Assembly: GCF_000423505.1 (NCBI RefSeq)
Contig: NZ_KE384027.1
Span: 311,140-375,139, forward strand
Direction of reading: 5' to 3'
DNA from: Pseudoclavibacter soli DSM 23366
GTDB taxonomy: Bacteria; Actinomycetota; Actinomycetes; Actinomycetales; Microbacteriaceae
DNA: 64,000 bases
In this document: piece after piece, positions 1-10,188 of the stretch
Numbering within the stretch: position 1 is the stretch's first letter
Layout: each line of letters opens with the position of its first letter
Made by a program: the position numbers and the translations under genes
Notes under the pieces: generated by a model
Told to the model about the DNA's origin: nothing
Database searches by the model: none
The model's input: only the letters and a program-made list of their open reading frames with translations

Positions 1-239
1 ACGACACCCTGCACCATGTGCCGGCTGGCACGAGCCTGCTCGACCGCCTGATCGAACTCGGCCACGACGTGCCCTACATGTGCCGCCAGGGGGTGTGTGG
101 TCGATGCCTCATCTCGGTCGAGGGTGGTGCGGTGACGCATCGCGACTTCGTGCTTGACGAACGAGAGCGGGCGGCCAATGACTGCATGATCAGCTGCGTG
201 TCGCGCGGCTCAGGAGACGGACTGGAGGTGGTGGTGTGA
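1..239 (+). CDS. PDR/VanB-type oxidoreductase, C-terminal 2Fe-2S ferredoxin domain (5' end outside window)
   Basis: The reading frame is open from base 3, so the start lies upstream of the window. The visible 78 residues are a plant-type [2Fe-2S] ferredoxin domain: CRQGVCGRC gives the CX4CX2C ligands, with a further Cys in CMISC as the fourth. In phthalate dioxygenase reductase/VanB enzymes this domain follows FMN and NAD(P)H modules and passes electrons to a partner oxygenase. Its TGA overlaps the ATG of the next gene (TGATG), so the two are translationally coupled and it is probably the reductase for that protein. The class is certain from the cluster motif; the missing N-terminus prevents assignment to a particular enzyme. 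Confidence 0.85.
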   Translation, partial: DTLHHVPAGTSLLDRLIELGHDVPYMCRQGVCGRCLISVEGGAVTHRDFVLDERERAANDCMISCVSRGSGDGLEVVV

Positions 240-1261
240 TGAACAGCAGCAGCGCACAGCGACGGATTGAGGGATTTCCCTGGCCGTTCGACCCCGATGA
301 GCGCACGTTCAGATACTCGGTGAACGTGGCCGACGCCAAAGTGCCCAGGCAGACGGCCACCGGCAGCTGGGGCGCCAACATCATCGACATCGACGACGAC
401 TATTTGGCCATCGTGCAGGCCCGCGACAACGTGCTGCGAGCCGACCCCGGGCGCTGCGCGGTGCTGCCGCACATGCTGCCGGCCACCTGGGATCTGATGC
501 TCACGCTGATGCGCGAGCTGGTTGACGGCTATCCCGAGGTGATGCACCTCGACGAGGTCGGCACCGACGGGTGGCGCTGGCGCAACGATCTGCTCGGCAT
601 TGACCGCACCTTTGTGTTTGGCGACCTGGCCACGCTGCCCGAGGGCCCGCTTGAGTTCATCGGGCGGCAGGTGCCCGATGACCTGCTGCTGGTCAGCGAG
701 CGAGAGGGGCAGCTGTGGCTCGACGCCGGGCTGGTCACCTTCGCCAACGCGTGGTCGGTGAAGTTCGACGTGGGCATGAACTTCCACGAGATTCACGGGC
801 CGGTGCCGCGACTCACCGGTGAGGGCACCACCAAGCGTGCGCAGCGTTTCATGATGATGATGACCGGCGACCGCATGTTCCGCCGAGTCAACTGGACCTT
901 CTCGAGCATCGGCTCGCGCCGCATGGATGCGAGCCTCGAGACGTACGACCGCTGGGGCTGGGAGAAGACCCGCATCGTCAACGACGAAGACTGGGGTCGC
1001 GTACAGCTGCGGGTCGAACTCGAACATTTCATCCGCCTGCCGCTGACCGGTGCGCTGGTGTTCAACATCCGCACCTACATGCTCTCGCTGGCCGAGATCG
1101 CCACCGTGCCCGAATGGGCCGACCAGCTCGCCGACATCGTCGAAGAGCTGCCGGCCGACATCGGCACATACAAGGGGTTCGCCGATTGGGGAACTGACGC
1201 CATGCGCTGGCTTCGCGCACAGTCACACACAGATGCGGCCGCGCCAGCGGTCGCCGGATGA
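239..1261 (+). CDS. DUF3445 family, heme-dependent oxidative N-demethylase alpha-subunit-like protein
   Basis: This 340-residue protein matches the DUF3445 family, whose studied members are heme subunits of oxidative N-demethylases such as bacterial dimethylamine monooxygenase. The N-terminal GFPWPFDPDERTFRYSVNV and the central SSIGSRRMDASLETYDRWGWE are recognisable. A GTG lies three bases upstream, but ATG 239 overlaps the previous stop and is preferred. The upstream reductase supplies plausible electrons, and the next gene is an ammonium transporter, which fits release and uptake of amine nitrogen. The substrate is inferred from family and context only. Other subunits may lie upstream of the window. 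Confidence 0.8.
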   Translation: MNSSSAQRRIEGFPWPFDPDERTFRYSVNVADAKVPRQTATGSWGANIIDIDDDYLAIVQARDNVLRADPGRCAVLPHMLPATWDLMLTLMRELVDGYPEVMHLDEVGTDGWRWRNDLLGIDRTFVFGDLATLPEGPLEFIGRQVPDDLLLVSEREGQLWLDAGLVTFANAWSVKFDVGMNFHEIHGPVPRLTGEGTTKRAQRFMMMMTGDRMFRRVNWTFSSIGSRRMDASLETYDRWGWEKTRIVNDEDWGRVQLRVELEHFIRLPLTGALVFNIRTYMLSLAEIATVPEWADQLADIVEELPADIGTYKGFADWGTDAMRWLRAQSHTDAAAPAVAG

Positions 1262-1274
1262 ACGGAGACAGAAC

Positions 1275-2513
1275 ATGGAAGCTGCAGATCTCGCCTGGCT
1301 GCTGGCCGCGTTCGGATTGGTGTCCCTGATGTTCCCGGGGCTCGCCATCTACTACGCCGGCATGCTGGGAACAAAGAGCGCCCTGAACGCCATCGTCATG
1401 GTGATGAGTTCGCTGGGCGTCGCCGCCGTGCTCTACGTGCTGTTCGGGCAGGGCATGGTCTCGGGCAACTCGCTCGGCGGCCTCGGCATCATCGGCGACC
1501 CCTTCGAGCAGCCGCTGCTGTCGGCAGCACAAACCGATGAGGGCACCGGGGGAGCGGAGCTCGCCTACTGGGCGGCCTTCTTCATTCTCTTCGCCGCGAT
1601 CACCATCGCCATCGTCTCGAGTGGTGCCGCCGGGCGCATGAAGCTCAGCGCCTGGTTGGTGTTCTCGGCGATCTGGCTGACCTTGGTCTACTTTCCGGTG
1701 GCGCACTGGGTCTTCGCAGTCAGCGACGAAGAGACCGGCCTAGTCGGCGGCTGGCTGCGCAACGTCGTCGAGCTGCACGACTTCGCCGGCGGCACCGCGG
1801 TGCACATGAACGCCGGCGTTGCCGCACTGGCGCTGGCCTGGGTGCTCGGGCCCCGTCGTGATCAGAGCGAGCGGCCGCACAACCTGCCGCTGGTGGTGCT
1901 CGGTGCGAGCATCCTCTGGTTCGGCTGGTTCGGGTTCAATGGCGGCTCGGCCGGCGGCGCGAACTTCCTGGCACAGTACGTGGTGCTCAACACCCTGCTC
2001 GCCGGCTGCACCGGCATGATCGGCTACCTGATCGTCGAGCGGCTGTGGCGCGGCCACGCGACCGCCCTGGGCCTGGTCACCGGTGTGCTGGCCGGCTTGG
2101 TGGGCATCACCCCCGCGGCGGATGCGGTGAGCCCGCTGGGTGCCTCGTTGCTGGGTGCGGCGGCTGGTGGCGTGGTGTGCTGGGCGCTGAGCTGGAAGAA
2201 CAAACTGCATATCGACGACACGCTCGACGCCTTCGCCGTGCACGGTGTCGGTGGTGTTGTGGGCACCGGGTTCGTGGTGCTCTTCGGCTCGGCACTCGCC
2301 CCTGCCGGGGTCACCGGGGTGTTCTTGGGCGGCGACCCGTCGATCATCTGGCGTGAGGCACTCGCGGTGGCCGTCACCTGTGTCTACTCGTTCGTGATGA
2401 CCGCACTGATCGCCTGGGTGCTCAAGAAGACCATGGGCATCCGGGTCACTGAGGCCGAGGAAGACGCGGGGCTCGACGAGTCACTGCAGGCCGAGACGGC
2501 CTACGTGCTCTGA
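1275..2513 (+). CDS. amt: Ammonium transporter (Amt/MEP/Rh family)
   Basis: This 412-residue, very hydrophobic protein has about eleven membrane segments. Amt hallmarks include the early FPGLAIYYAGML segment, FAGGTAVHMNAGVAAL and the late DDTLDAFAVHGVGGVVG, which carry the twin-His pore and periplasmic gate. It conducts ammonium/ammonia across the cytoplasmic membrane. ATG 1275 was chosen because it begins the first helix; the longer frame upstream reads through the preceding gene. It starts 13 bases after the N-demethylase-like gene and is probably cotranscribed. No GlnK gene follows; the next gene is on the opposite strand. Confidence 0.93.
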   Translation: MEAADLAWLLAAFGLVSLMFPGLAIYYAGMLGTKSALNAIVMVMSSLGVAAVLYVLFGQGMVSGNSLGGLGIIGDPFEQPLLSAAQTDEGTGGAELAYWAAFFILFAAITIAIVSSGAAGRMKLSAWLVFSAIWLTLVYFPVAHWVFAVSDEETGLVGGWLRNVVELHDFAGGTAVHMNAGVAALALAWVLGPRRDQSERPHNLPLVVLGASILWFGWFGFNGGSAGGANFLAQYVVLNTLLAGCTGMIGYLIVERLWRGHATALGLVTGVLAGLVGITPAADAVSPLGASLLGAAAGGVVCWALSWKNKLHIDDTLDAFAVHGVGGVVGTGFVVLFGSALAPAGVTGVFLGGDPSIIWREALAVAVTCVYSFVMTALIAWVLKKTMGIRVTEAEEDAGLDESLQAETAYVL

Positions 2514-2552
2514 GCCCGCAGAAAAAGACCTGCTGCCGGTGCAGCTCGAACG

Positions 2553-3791
2553 TCAGTGCTCGGGGGAAGCTGACGAGACGGGCCGCGCCGGCAGCAGCAT
2601 GGCCGCGATCAGTGCGGCGATGCCGCACAGCGCGATGATGCCTACGCCGACACCCGGCCAGTCGAATACCTCGAAGGCGCGGCCGAGCAGCCAGCCGAAC
2701 ACACTGTTGCCGATGTAGAAGACGAGCTGGTAGATCGCGGTGGCCTGTGAGCGTGCCGGGCCAGCCAGCAGCGAGGTCATCGCTGAGGTGACCGGGCTGG
2801 TCACGAAGTACCCGGCGGTGAACACGGCCACGCCGATGACGATGATCACCAGCGGCGAGCTGAGTGTGAGGGCAGCACCTGCGGCCATCAGCGTGATGCC
2901 GATCATCAGCAGACGGCGATGGCCGATGCGGCCGGCGGCCGAGCCTGACCAGCGCGAAGTGAAGGTGCCCACGAGGTAGACCGTGAAAATCATGCTGGTG
3001 ATCGCCGTGCTCAGACCGTAAGGCGCGGCCTGCAGGTGGTAGCCCAAAAAGCTGAACAGCGAGATGAACGAGCCCATCAGCAGAAATGGCTGTGCATAGG
3101 TGCCCCAGAGCGCGGGGGTGGTCAGCGCCATGCTGAAGCGGCGCCAGGCGGTGGGGGTGTCGTCGGAGGGCTCACCGCGCGTGCGCAGGCGAGACGGCAG
3201 GTAGCCGTGCGGGGCGGGCACGATGATCACGAACATGGTGCATGCGATCACGCAGAGCACTGCGACGGTCATCATGCCGATCTGCCAGCCGAAGTGTTCG
3301 CCGACCAGCCCCGATACCAAGCGGCCGATCAGGCCGCCAATGCTGTTGCCTGAAACGAACGCACCCGCGGCCGCGGTGACGCGGCGGGCGGGCAGCTCAT
3401 CGGTGATGTAGGTCACGGCGATGGCTGGAATCGCAGCCAGGGCGAGCCCCTCGACCAGGCGAGAGCCGAGCACCAGCGGCAGCGAGTGCAGAAATGGGGT
3501 GATCAACCCGATCACGGCTGCCGTCACGGCAGACACCTTCATGATGCGCACGCGGCCCCAGCGATCGGCGGCAAAAGCCCAGGGCAGCACCCCGACGGCG
3601 ATGCCGATGGTGGCCATCGAGATGGTCAGTGCCGCATGCGACGGGTCGATGCCGAAGTCGGCCGAGATCTCGGGCAGCAGTGACTGCACCCCGTAGAGCT
3701 GGGCGAATGTGGCGAAGCCGGCCGCGAACAGTGCGGCGACGATGCGGCGGAACAGGGCAGTGCTGGCGTCATCTGCTGAAGTGCCTGACAT
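2553..3791 (-). CDS. MFS transporter, YnfM-like
   Basis: This is a 412-residue major facilitator with about twelve predicted helices. It shows the MFS loop-2/3 motif ADRWGRVRIM and repeated glycine-rich helices. The segment FATFAQLYGVQSLLPEIS is typical of the YnfM branch of drug/metabolite exporters. The frame is open further upstream, but ATG 3791 is preferred because an AAGGAG ribosome site lies about ten bases before it. It converges on amt (39-base gap) and stands alone. The substrate cannot be told from sequence. Confidence 0.85.
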   Translation of the reverse strand: MSGTSADDASTALFRRIVAALFAAGFATFAQLYGVQSLLPEISADFGIDPSHAALTISMATIGIAVGVLPWAFAADRWGRVRIMKVSAVTAAVIGLITPFLHSLPLVLGSRLVEGLALAAIPAIAVTYITDELPARRVTAAAGAFVSGNSIGGLIGRLVSGLVGEHFGWQIGMMTVAVLCVIACTMFVIIVPAPHGYLPSRLRTRGEPSDDTPTAWRRFSMALTTPALWGTYAQPFLLMGSFISLFSFLGYHLQAAPYGLSTAITSMIFTVYLVGTFTSRWSGSAAGRIGHRRLLMIGITLMAAGAALTLSSPLVIIVIGVAVFTAGYFVTSPVTSAMTSLLAGPARSQATAIYQLVFYIGNSVFGWLLGRAFEVFDWPGVGVGIIALCGIAALIAAMLLPARPVSSASPEH

Positions 3792-3878
3792 GAGCGGGGG
3801 TCTCCTTGAGATAGCGGATGTCGACGTGCGCGACCCGTTTACTGTACTCACCCCATGTTTCAGGCGATCGCACGCTGC

Positions 3879-5630
3879 TCAGTCAACCACCGCGATGCGT
3901 GCCCCGCCAGTGATCAGTGCGCCGTCGACAGACACCTCGTGGTGCAGCACGCCGTCGCAGGGGGCCGCGACCTGTGTTTCCATCTTCATGGCCTCCATTA
4001 CGGCGACCACATCGCCCGCGGCAACGGCCGCACCGTCTTCGGCCTTCCAAGCGACCAAGGTGCCGCTGATGGGGGCCAGCACTGCGCCAGCGCTGGGCTC
4101 GGCGGATGCGCCAGTCGCCTCGGCGGCCATCGCTCTGTCGGCAGCCGGGGCGCTGAGCGATCCCAGCAGCCGCTGTGGGAGGCCAAGCGTCACCCGCCGG
4201 CCGTCGACCTCAACCCAGGTGCGGGTGAGCGGTTCGGCGGGCACTGGGTCTGAGACTGGCTGGTGCAGCTGGTCGAGCCAGGCGCACTCCGTCTCGATCC
4301 AGCGAGTGTGCACCTGAAAGTCAGCTGCGGTCTCGGCGGTGAACGCGGGATCGGTGACGATGCGACGATCGAAGTCGAGCAGGGTCGGCACCCCTTCGAT
4401 CTCGAACTCTCGCAGGGCTTGGGCAGCTTTGCGCACGGCCTCGGCCCGGTCTCGCCCCCACACCACGAGCTTCGCCAGCAGCGAGTCGTACAATCCGCTG
4501 ACCGTGCTGCCGGCCACCACTCCGGAGTCGAGGCGAACGCCTTCGCCGCCGGGTGCGTCGAAGCGAGTGATGCGGCCGGGGGAGGGCAGGAAGCCGCGAC
4601 CGGCATCCTCAGCGTTGATGCGAAACTCGATAGCGTGCCCGTGCGCGGCTGGCGTCTGGTCGATTTCGAGGGGCAGACCGTCGGCGACGCGCAGCTGCTG
4701 GCGCACCAGATCGACGCCGCTGGTCAGCTCGGTGATCGGGTGCTCCACCTGCAGGCGGGTGTTGACCTCGAGAAACGAGACTGTGCCGTTGCGACCGACC
4801 AGAAACTCGACCGTGCCGGCGCTGACATAGTCGGCCGCCTCACAGATGCGTTTGGCGGCAGACTCGATCGAGGTGCGCTGTTCGTCAGTGAGAAATGGCG
4901 CGGGAGCCTCTTCGACGACTTTTTGATTGCGTCGCTGCAGCGAGCAGTCTCGCGTGCCCACGACCACGACTTTGCCGTTGGCATCGCCGATCACCTGAGC
5001 CTCGACGTGGCGCGGATGCGGCACATACTGTTCGATGAAGCACTCGCCGCGACCGAATGCGGCGACTGCCTCGCGCTCGGCAGAGGCGAACTGATCGACG
5101 ACTTCGTCGAGACGCCAGGCCACCTTGAGACCGCGCCCGCCGCCGCCGAAGGCTGCTTTAATCGCGATGGGCAGGCCATGCTCTTCAGCGAAGGCCAGGG
5201 CCTCGGCGCCGTCGGCGACCGGGCCGGGAGTGCCCTGCACCAAGGGCGCGCCGACCTGCGCCGCAAGGCGTCGTGCAGTCACTTTGTCGCCGAGAGCGCG
5301 AATCGTCTCGGGCCGCGGGCCGATCCAGACCATGCCCGCATCGATGACCGCCTGGGCGAAGTCGGCGTTCTCTGAGAGAAAGCCGTAGCCGGGATGCACG
5401 GCATCCGCGTTGGCCCGGCGCGCAGCGGCAATGATCGCCTCGATGCTTAAGTACGTCTCGGCCGCGGTGGTGCCGGGCAGGGCATACGCCTCGTCGGCCA
5501 CCCGCACATGCAGCGCGTCGGCGTCGGCGTCGGCGTACACGGCGATGGAGGCGACTCCATACGCGGCGCAACCTCGCGCGATACGTACGGCGATCTCGCC
5601 GCGATTGGCGATGAGCACTCTGCTGATCAT
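3879..5630 (-). CDS. Biotin carboxylase fused to biotin carboxyl carrier domain (AccA3/AccC-type)
   Basis: This 583-residue protein has a biotin carboxylase module (about residues 1-445) starting [20 protein letters not shown], with the glycine-rich [14 protein letters not shown] loop. A linker and a C-terminal biotinyl domain follow, with EAMKMET and the biotinylated Lys near 549. Such proteins carboxylate biotin from ATP and bicarbonate and feed a separate carboxyltransferase. Here it is the last gene of the 5-oxoproline cluster, with its AAGGAG inside the end of pxpBC. No acyl-CoA carboxyltransferase is nearby. It may work with the PxpB-PxpC fusion, which is related to the carboxyltransferase part of urea carboxylase, but this is inference. 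It could also serve general acyl-CoA carboxylation. Confidence 0.9.
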   Translation of the reverse strand: MISRVLIANRGEIAVRIARGCAAYGVASIAVYADADADALHVRVADEAYALPGTTAAETYLSIEAIIAAARRANADAVHPGYGFLSENADFAQAVIDAGMVWIGPRPETIRALGDKVTARRLAAQVGAPLVQGTPGPVADGAEALAFAEEHGLPIAIKAAFGGGGRGLKVAWRLDEVVDQFASAEREAVAAFGRGECFIEQYVPHPRHVEAQVIGDANGKVVVVGTRDCSLQRRNQKVVEEAPAPFLTDEQRTSIESAAKRICEAADYVSAGTVEFLVGRNGTVSFLEVNTRLQVEHPITELTSGVDLVRQQLRVADGLPLEIDQTPAAHGHAIEFRINAEDAGRGFLPSPGRITRFDAPGGEGVRLDSGVVAGSTVSGLYDSLLAKLVVWGRDRAEAVRKAAQALREFEIEGVPTLLDFDRRIVTDPAFTAETAADFQVHTRWIETECAWLDQLHQPVSDPVPAEPLTRTWVEVDGRRVTLGLPQRLLGSLSAPAADRAMAAEATGASAEPSAGAVLAPISGTLVAWKAEDGAAVAAGDVVAVMEAMKMETQVAAPCDGVLHHEVSVDGALITGGARIAVVD

Positions 5631-5631
5631 G

Positions 5632-7245
5632 TCAGTTCTCCTTGCTGTCAGACGTCGGTGCGTCGGTCACCTGGCGGAATCGGATACGGGCACCGATGGG
5701 CACCTGACCGGCGAGATTGAGGTGGTACGACGCGACTGATCCGATCACCGGATAGCCGCCGGTCAACGGGTGATCGGCCATGAACAGCACCGGCTGGCCG
5801 CTTGGCGGCACTTGCAGAGCACCCGAGGCAGTGCCCTCAGACGCCAGCTCGCGGTGGTCACTGCGCACCAGGGGAGTTTCGCCGTGCAGGCGCAGACCCA
5901 CGCGATTCGACTGGGGAGTAACCGACCATTCCTGAGCGAACAGGGTCGCCAGCGCATCCGCCGCGAACATCTCAGTGCGGGGCCCGAGCACGACGTCAAG
6001 AGTGACGGTCTCGTTGGGTGCAGGTAGCGCGGCGGCTGCGTCGCCCCCGGCTTCGCCCGGCCAGACCTGTGCGACCGCGGCGACGGCGCTGCGATGCACC
6101 GGCAGCACGGTGCCGGTGGCCAGCGGCTCGGGGCCGAGCCCAGAGAGTACGTCGGTCGACAGGCTGTCGAGCACGGGGGCGACGGCGAACCCACCGCGCA
6201 CGCCCACGTAGGCCACACTGCCGCGCGTGGGGAAACCCACTTCGAGGGTTTCGCCATCGCGCAGGGCGAAGGCCTGCCCGAGCACAGCCGTTCGGCGACT
6301 GGCTCCGGCGTGGCCGGCGGCTGCGTGCACGGTGAGGGTGACCTCGGCGCCGGTCACCGCGAGCACCTGTTCGCCAGCGGCGCGCAGCTGCAGCCCGCCA
6401 TGCGTCTCGATGCTGGCCACATCAGAGGCATTGCCGACCAAGCGGGAGGCCAGGCGTGCGGCATCATGATCGAGTGCGCCAGAGCGAGACACTCCCAGAT
6501 CGGCGTGGCCGGCGCGGCCGAGGTCTTGCAGAGTTCCGCCGAGCCCCGGTTGCACCACGGTCAGCGCGTGGTCGAGCCTCGTCGAGGCGACCGCTGGGGC
6601 ATCCACCGTGACTGTCGTGGGCTGCGGTGCGGCGTCGCTCGCGTCGACAAAGCGCACCCGCATGCCGGGGCGCAGGGTAGCCGGCGGGTCGAGTCGAAGA
6701 TCGAACATGGGGAGATCGGTGGTGCCGATGATCTGCCACCCGCCCGGACTCACCCGGGGGTAGACGCCGCTATAGGTGCCGGCCAGGCCCACGGCACCGG
6801 CTGGGATGGCCGTGCGTGGTGTGGTGCGACGGGGCACGTCGAGACGCGGGTCGCCGCCGACCAGATAGCTGAAGCCCGGGGCGAAGCCGGTGAATGCGAC
6901 GGTGTAGATCGATCCTGTGTGTCTGACGATCACCTCGTCGACGGTCATTTCGAGCAACTGCGCGACCTCTGCCAGATCGTCGCCGTCGTAGCGCACGGGC
7001 ACGTCGACCAACGCGCCGTCGCTGCCCAGGGGCGCGCTCACGTCGCGCGCGAGCAGCAGGCGCGAGAGCTCCTCGGCATCGATGCGCGTGGGGCGAAAGC
7101 GCACCATGACGGTTCGCGCGGCCGGCACCAGTTCGAACACCCCCTCGATGGGGTCGTCGATCAGCGACTGGTTGAGCGCGACCGCCTGAGCGAGCTCGTC
7201 GACCTCGACCAACAGCACATCGGTGTTCACCGGAAGCACGCGCAT
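5632..7245 (-). CDS. 5-oxoprolinase subunits B and C fused (PxpB-PxpC; KipI-KipA homologues)
   Basis: The 537-residue protein joins two normally separate subunits. Residues about 1-215 are the KipI/PxpB domain, with [15 protein letters not shown] and [16 protein letters not shown]. From about 225 on is the KipA/PxpC domain, with [20 protein letters not shown] and SNRVGLRL. With PxpA it forms ATP-dependent 5-oxoprolinase, opening cyclic 5-oxoproline to glutamate. The fold resembles the C-terminal part of urea carboxylase. The gene lies between DUF1445 and the biotin carboxylase gene with gaps of only a few bases, so one operon is very likely. Confidence 0.92.
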   Translation of the reverse strand: MRVLPVNTDVLLVEVDELAQAVALNQSLIDDPIEGVFELVPAARTVMVRFRPTRIDAEELSRLLLARDVSAPLGSDGALVDVPVRYDGDDLAEVAQLLEMTVDEVIVRHTGSIYTVAFTGFAPGFSYLVGGDPRLDVPRRTTPRTAIPAGAVGLAGTYSGVYPRVSPGGWQIIGTTDLPMFDLRLDPPATLRPGMRVRFVDASDAAPQPTTVTVDAPAVASTRLDHALTVVQPGLGGTLQDLGRAGHADLGVSRSGALDHDAARLASRLVGNASDVASIETHGGLQLRAAGEQVLAVTGAEVTLTVHAAAGHAGASRRTAVLGQAFALRDGETLEVGFPTRGSVAYVGVRGGFAVAPVLDSLSTDVLSGLGPEPLATGTVLPVHRSAVAAVAQVWPGEAGGDAAAALPAPNETVTLDVVLGPRTEMFAADALATLFAQEWSVTPQSNRVGLRLHGETPLVRSDHRELASEGTASGALQVPPSGQPVLFMADHPLTGGYPVIGSVASYHLNLAGQVPIGARIRFRQVTDAPTSDSKEN

Positions 7246-7247
7246 GC

Positions 7248-8042
7248 TCAGACCTCGTACCGGGTGTCGGAGACGTCTGAAATGAACATGTAGCCGGGTG
7301 CGTGGGTGATGGCGAAGGGAATGCGCGAGGCCATCACCGCGGCCTGCGGAGTCACGCCGCAGGCCCAGAACACCGGCACCTCGCCGGGTCGAATCTCGAC
7401 CGGATCACCGAAGTCGGGGTGTGCGACATCGATGATGCCGAGACCGGCTGGATCGCCCACATGCACGGGCGCGCCGTGCACCGACGGAAAGCGCCCCGAG
7501 ATCGTAGCCGCCTCGGCCACGCGATCGGCGGGAATGGGGCGCATCGAGACCACCATCTCGCCGTGGAATGCGCCAGCCGGGCGACACTGCCGGTTGGTGC
7601 GATACATCGGCACGTTGCTGCCCGCGGTGATGTGGCGCACCTCGATGCCGGCGCGCTGCAGCGGCGTCTCGAAGGTGAAGCTGCATCCGATCAGAAACGC
7701 GACGAGGTCGGCATGCTCTGCCCAGGCAGCCGTTGCATCGGTCGGCTCGTCAACCAGCTCGCCGTCGCGCCAGACGCGATACTTCGGAATGTCGGTGCGT
7801 AGATCGGCCTCAGGGGCCAAAGCGGTGCGCCACGAACCGGCATCGGTCACGTCGAGCACCGGGCAGGGCTTTGGGTTGCGCTGCGCGTAGAGCAGAAAGT
7901 CGTAGGCATACTCGCGTGGCACGGCGAGCAGGTTGGCCTGCGTCATTCCGGCGGCGATGCCTGCCGTGGGGCGGCACTCCCCGGCGCGAAAGCGAGCGCG
8001 TGCTGCGGTGGCCTCGGCTTGAGCCTCGAATCGGGCGCTCAT
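7248..8042 (-). CDS. DUF1445 family putative hydro-lyase (YcsI-like)
   Basis: This 264-residue protein is a clear DUF1445 member: [21 protein letters not shown] near the N-terminus, [10 protein letters not shown] in the middle, and [12 protein letters not shown] with [14 protein letters not shown] at the C-terminus. The family is annotated as putative hydro-lyase or D-glutamate cyclase-like, and its members travel with pxpABC, as ycsI does in Bacillus. Production or repair of 5-oxoproline from glutamate derivatives would fit but is not shown by the sequence. It overlaps pxpA by four bases (ATGA) and precedes pxpBC by two. Confidence 0.88.
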   Translation of the reverse strand: MSARFEAQAEATAARARFRAGECRPTAGIAAGMTQANLLAVPREYAYDFLLYAQRNPKPCPVLDVTDAGSWRTALAPEADLRTDIPKYRVWRDGELVDEPTDATAAWAEHADLVAFLIGCSFTFETPLQRAGIEVRHITAGSNVPMYRTNRQCRPAGAFHGEMVVSMRPIPADRVAEAATISGRFPSVHGAPVHVGDPAGLGIIDVAHPDFGDPVEIRPGEVPVFWACGVTPQAAVMASRIPFAITHAPGYMFISDVSDTRYEV

Positions 8043-8815
8043 CGCGTGCCCTCGCCGTCAAGCGACGAACGTATCGCGATGTCGGCCTGCTGCAGACGGT
8101 CGCGCACCGCGCCGGCCATTGCCAGAGCACCAGGTGAGTCGCTGTGCACGCACACCGAGTCTGCGTTCAAGTGCAGCACCGAGCCGTCAATGGCGACCAG
8201 CGTGCCGTCTTGGGCGAGCCGAACGATGCGCTCGCCCACCGCATCTGCATCGCTGAGCACCGCACCGGCATCGCGTCGCGAGACCAGCGTGCCGTCTGGC
8301 TGATAGCCGCGATCGGCGAATGCCTCGGCAATCACGCGCAGCCCGGCCTGCTCGGCCACTTGTGCAAAGACCGATCCGGCGAGAGCCATCACCGCGAGGC
8401 TGTCGTCGTATTCACGCACTGCCTCGACGACAGCGGCCGACTGCACCGGATCGACGGCGATGCGATTGTAGAGGCCGCCATGCGGCTTGACATAGCGCAT
8501 TCGCGTGCCAGCAGAACGAGCGATGCCGTCGAGTGCGGCGATCTGATAGAGCACGTCGGCGGTCAGCTCTGGCGAGGCGACGTCCATAGCCCGACGGCCG
8601 AAGCCGGCTAGGTCACGGTATGCAGGATGCGCGCCCACGACGACACCACGAGCCGCCGCAGCTTTTACCGTGTGCACCAGTCCGATGGGGTCGCCGGCGT
8701 GAAAACCGCAGGCGATGTTCGCACTGGTGACGATATCGAGCATGGCGTCGTCATCGCCGAGTGACCAGCGGCCAAAGCTTTCACCCATGTCGCTGTTGAG
8801 ATCGATTGCCGTCAT
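8039..8815 (-). CDS. pxpA: 5-oxoprolinase subunit A (PxpA, LamB/YcsF family)
   Basis: The 258-residue protein begins [15 protein letters not shown], the family signature, followed by [31 protein letters not shown] and [11 protein letters not shown], which carry the conserved active-site Asp and His residues. It is the third component of ATP-dependent 5-oxoprolinase with PxpB and PxpC. Length matches the family. The ribosome site is weak, and a strong stem-loop lies between it and the upstream transporter gene, which may set relative expression. Confidence 0.95.
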   Translation of the reverse strand: MTAIDLNSDMGESFGRWSLGDDDAMLDIVTSANIACGFHAGDPIGLVHTVKAAAARGVVVGAHPAYRDLAGFGRRAMDVASPELTADVLYQIAALDGIARSAGTRMRYVKPHGGLYNRIAVDPVQSAAVVEAVREYDDSLAVMALAGSVFAQVAEQAGLRVIAEAFADRGYQPDGTLVSRRDAGAVLSDADAVGERIVRLAQDGTLVAIDGSVLHLNADSVCVHSDSPGALAMAGAVRDRLQQADIAIRSSLDGEGTR

Positions 8816-8856
8816 GATGACTCAATTCTGCCCCGAACGGGCGTGAGAGATGAGGT

Positions 8857-8896
8857 GGGCTCGGCAGGTGGTTGGGGGAGATGACCTGCCGAGCCC
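8857..8896 (-). other. Intercistronic stem-loop between the NRAMP-like gene and pxpA
   Basis: GGGCTCGGCAGGT (8857-8869) and its exact complement (8884-8896) form a 13-bp stem with a 14-base loop. It sits in the 104-base gap of an otherwise tightly packed operon. No T-run follows on the minus strand, so it is not a standard terminator. A role in mRNA processing, stability or partial termination is possible. Confidence 0.65.
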
Positions 8897-8919
8897 GGTC
8901 GGAGTCGCGTGCTGCCAGG

Positions 8920-10188
8920 TCAGAGACCCAGCAGGGCGAAGATCGGTTTGACAGACGAGATGCCCATCCACCAGGTGAAAGCGCAGACCAGCGCGCCGAG
9001 CACGAGCAGCCATTTGGGGTAGCGGTAATTGTCGAGCAGGTCGCGTCGGGCGAAGCCGATGTAGATCATCAGGGTGAGCCCGATCGGCAGGATCAGCCCG
9101 TTGAAACCGCCGGCGAACACCAGCAGCGCGGCAGGTGCCGTGCCCAGCAGCAGGTAGACGATCAGCGAGACGGCGATGAACACCACGGTGGTCAGGTTGC
9201 GGCGACGCGGTTCGAGGTACTTCTTGCTGAACACGCTGAAGAACGACACCGAGGTGTAGGCGGCGCCGATCGTCGAGGTGGTTCCGGCTGCCCAGAAGAT
9301 CACGCCGAAGATGCGGAAGCCCCATTCGCCCAGGGCGACTTGGAATGCCTGAGCTGCGGGGTTCGCCGTCTGACTTGCCAGATCGATGGTCACGCCGCTG
9401 GCGGCAACGCCCAGGATGGCCAAAAACAGCAGGTACCGGATGATGCCGGTGATCGTCACGCCCCAGAACGAGGCCTGGCTGACCGCCTTGATGTTCTCTC
9501 GGCCGGTGATACCCGAATCGAGCAGTCGGTGGGCGCCGGCATACGTGATGTAACCGCCGACAGTGCCGCCGACGATCGTGGTCAGTGAGGCCAGATTGAC
9601 GTTGTCGGGCATCACCGTCTCGGTGAGAGCGTGGCCGATCGGCGGATGCACCACGAAGAGCACGATCAAGACGATCGCGACTTTGACCACGGCGAGGCCG
9701 ATGACCACGCGGTCCATCACTTTGCCGGCGCGCTTGTACAAGAAGATCGCGATGGCCAGCAGCGCACCAATCAGGCCGCCGATTTTGGTGTTGAGACCGA
9801 TGGCCGCATTCAGGCCGAGGCCAATGCCGGCGATGTTGCCGATGTTGAAGACCAAGCCACCGAAGATGACGAGCACGGCCAGCAGGTAGCCGGTGCCGGG
9901 GATCGCCTCGTTGGCCAGCTCGCCAGCGGTTTTGCCCGAGACGCCGACGATGCGCCAGACGTTGAGCTGCACGATGAAGTCGATGATGATCGACAGCAGA
10001 ATGCCGAATCCGAAAGCCGCACCCAATTGCACGGTAAAGGTTGCGGTCTGCGTGATGAACCCGGGACCGACCGCCGACATAGCCATCAAGAAGACGGCCC
10101 CCAGCAGTGAAGTGCGACGGTCTTTGACAAACTGGGCGGCGCTGCCGGCCGGTTGGGCTGGCACGTCTGCGGAGTGCTCTGCGCTCAT
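8920..10188 (-). CDS. NRAMP-family transporter of the 5-oxoproline cluster (YcsG-like)
   Basis: The 422-residue protein has about eleven membrane helices. The first, with SAVGPGFITQTATFTVQLG, is typical of the NRAMP fold but has GPGFIT in place of the metal-binding DPGN of true Mn/Fe transporters. Related YcsG proteins sit beside kipI/kipA/ycsF. A substrate other than a metal, perhaps 5-oxoproline or a relative, is therefore likely; this is inference from location and the altered motif. The start has a GGAGCAAA ribosome site. It is the promoter-proximal gene of the minus-strand operon, divergent from the GntR gene. Confidence 0.82.
   Translation of the reverse strand: MSAEHSADVPAQPAGSAAQFVKDRRTSLLGAVFLMAMSAVGPGFITQTATFTVQLGAAFGFGILLSIIIDFIVQLNVWRIVGVSGKTAGELANEAIPGTGYLLAVLVIFGGLVFNIGNIAGIGLGLNAAIGLNTKIGGLIGALLAIAIFLYKRAGKVMDRVVIGLAVVKVAIVLIVLFVVHPPIGHALTETVMPDNVNLASLTTIVGGTVGGYITYAGAHRLLDSGITGRENIKAVSQASFWGVTITGIIRYLLFLAILGVAASGVTIDLASQTANPAAQAFQVALGEWGFRIFGVIFWAAGTTSTIGAAYTSVSFFSVFSKKYLEPRRRNLTTVVFIAVSLIVYLLLGTAPAALLVFAGGFNGLILPIGLTLMIYIGFARRDLLDNYRYPKWLLVLGALVCAFTWWMGISSVKPIFALLGL

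Noticed and set aside
74-1027. 317-codon minus-strand frame opposite the DUF3445 gene
   Set aside because: It is a compositional shadow: no start signal and no domain.
4263-5375. 370-codon plus-strand frame opposite the biotin carboxylase gene
   Set aside because: The opposite strand encodes an intact biotin carboxylase; this frame has no family features.
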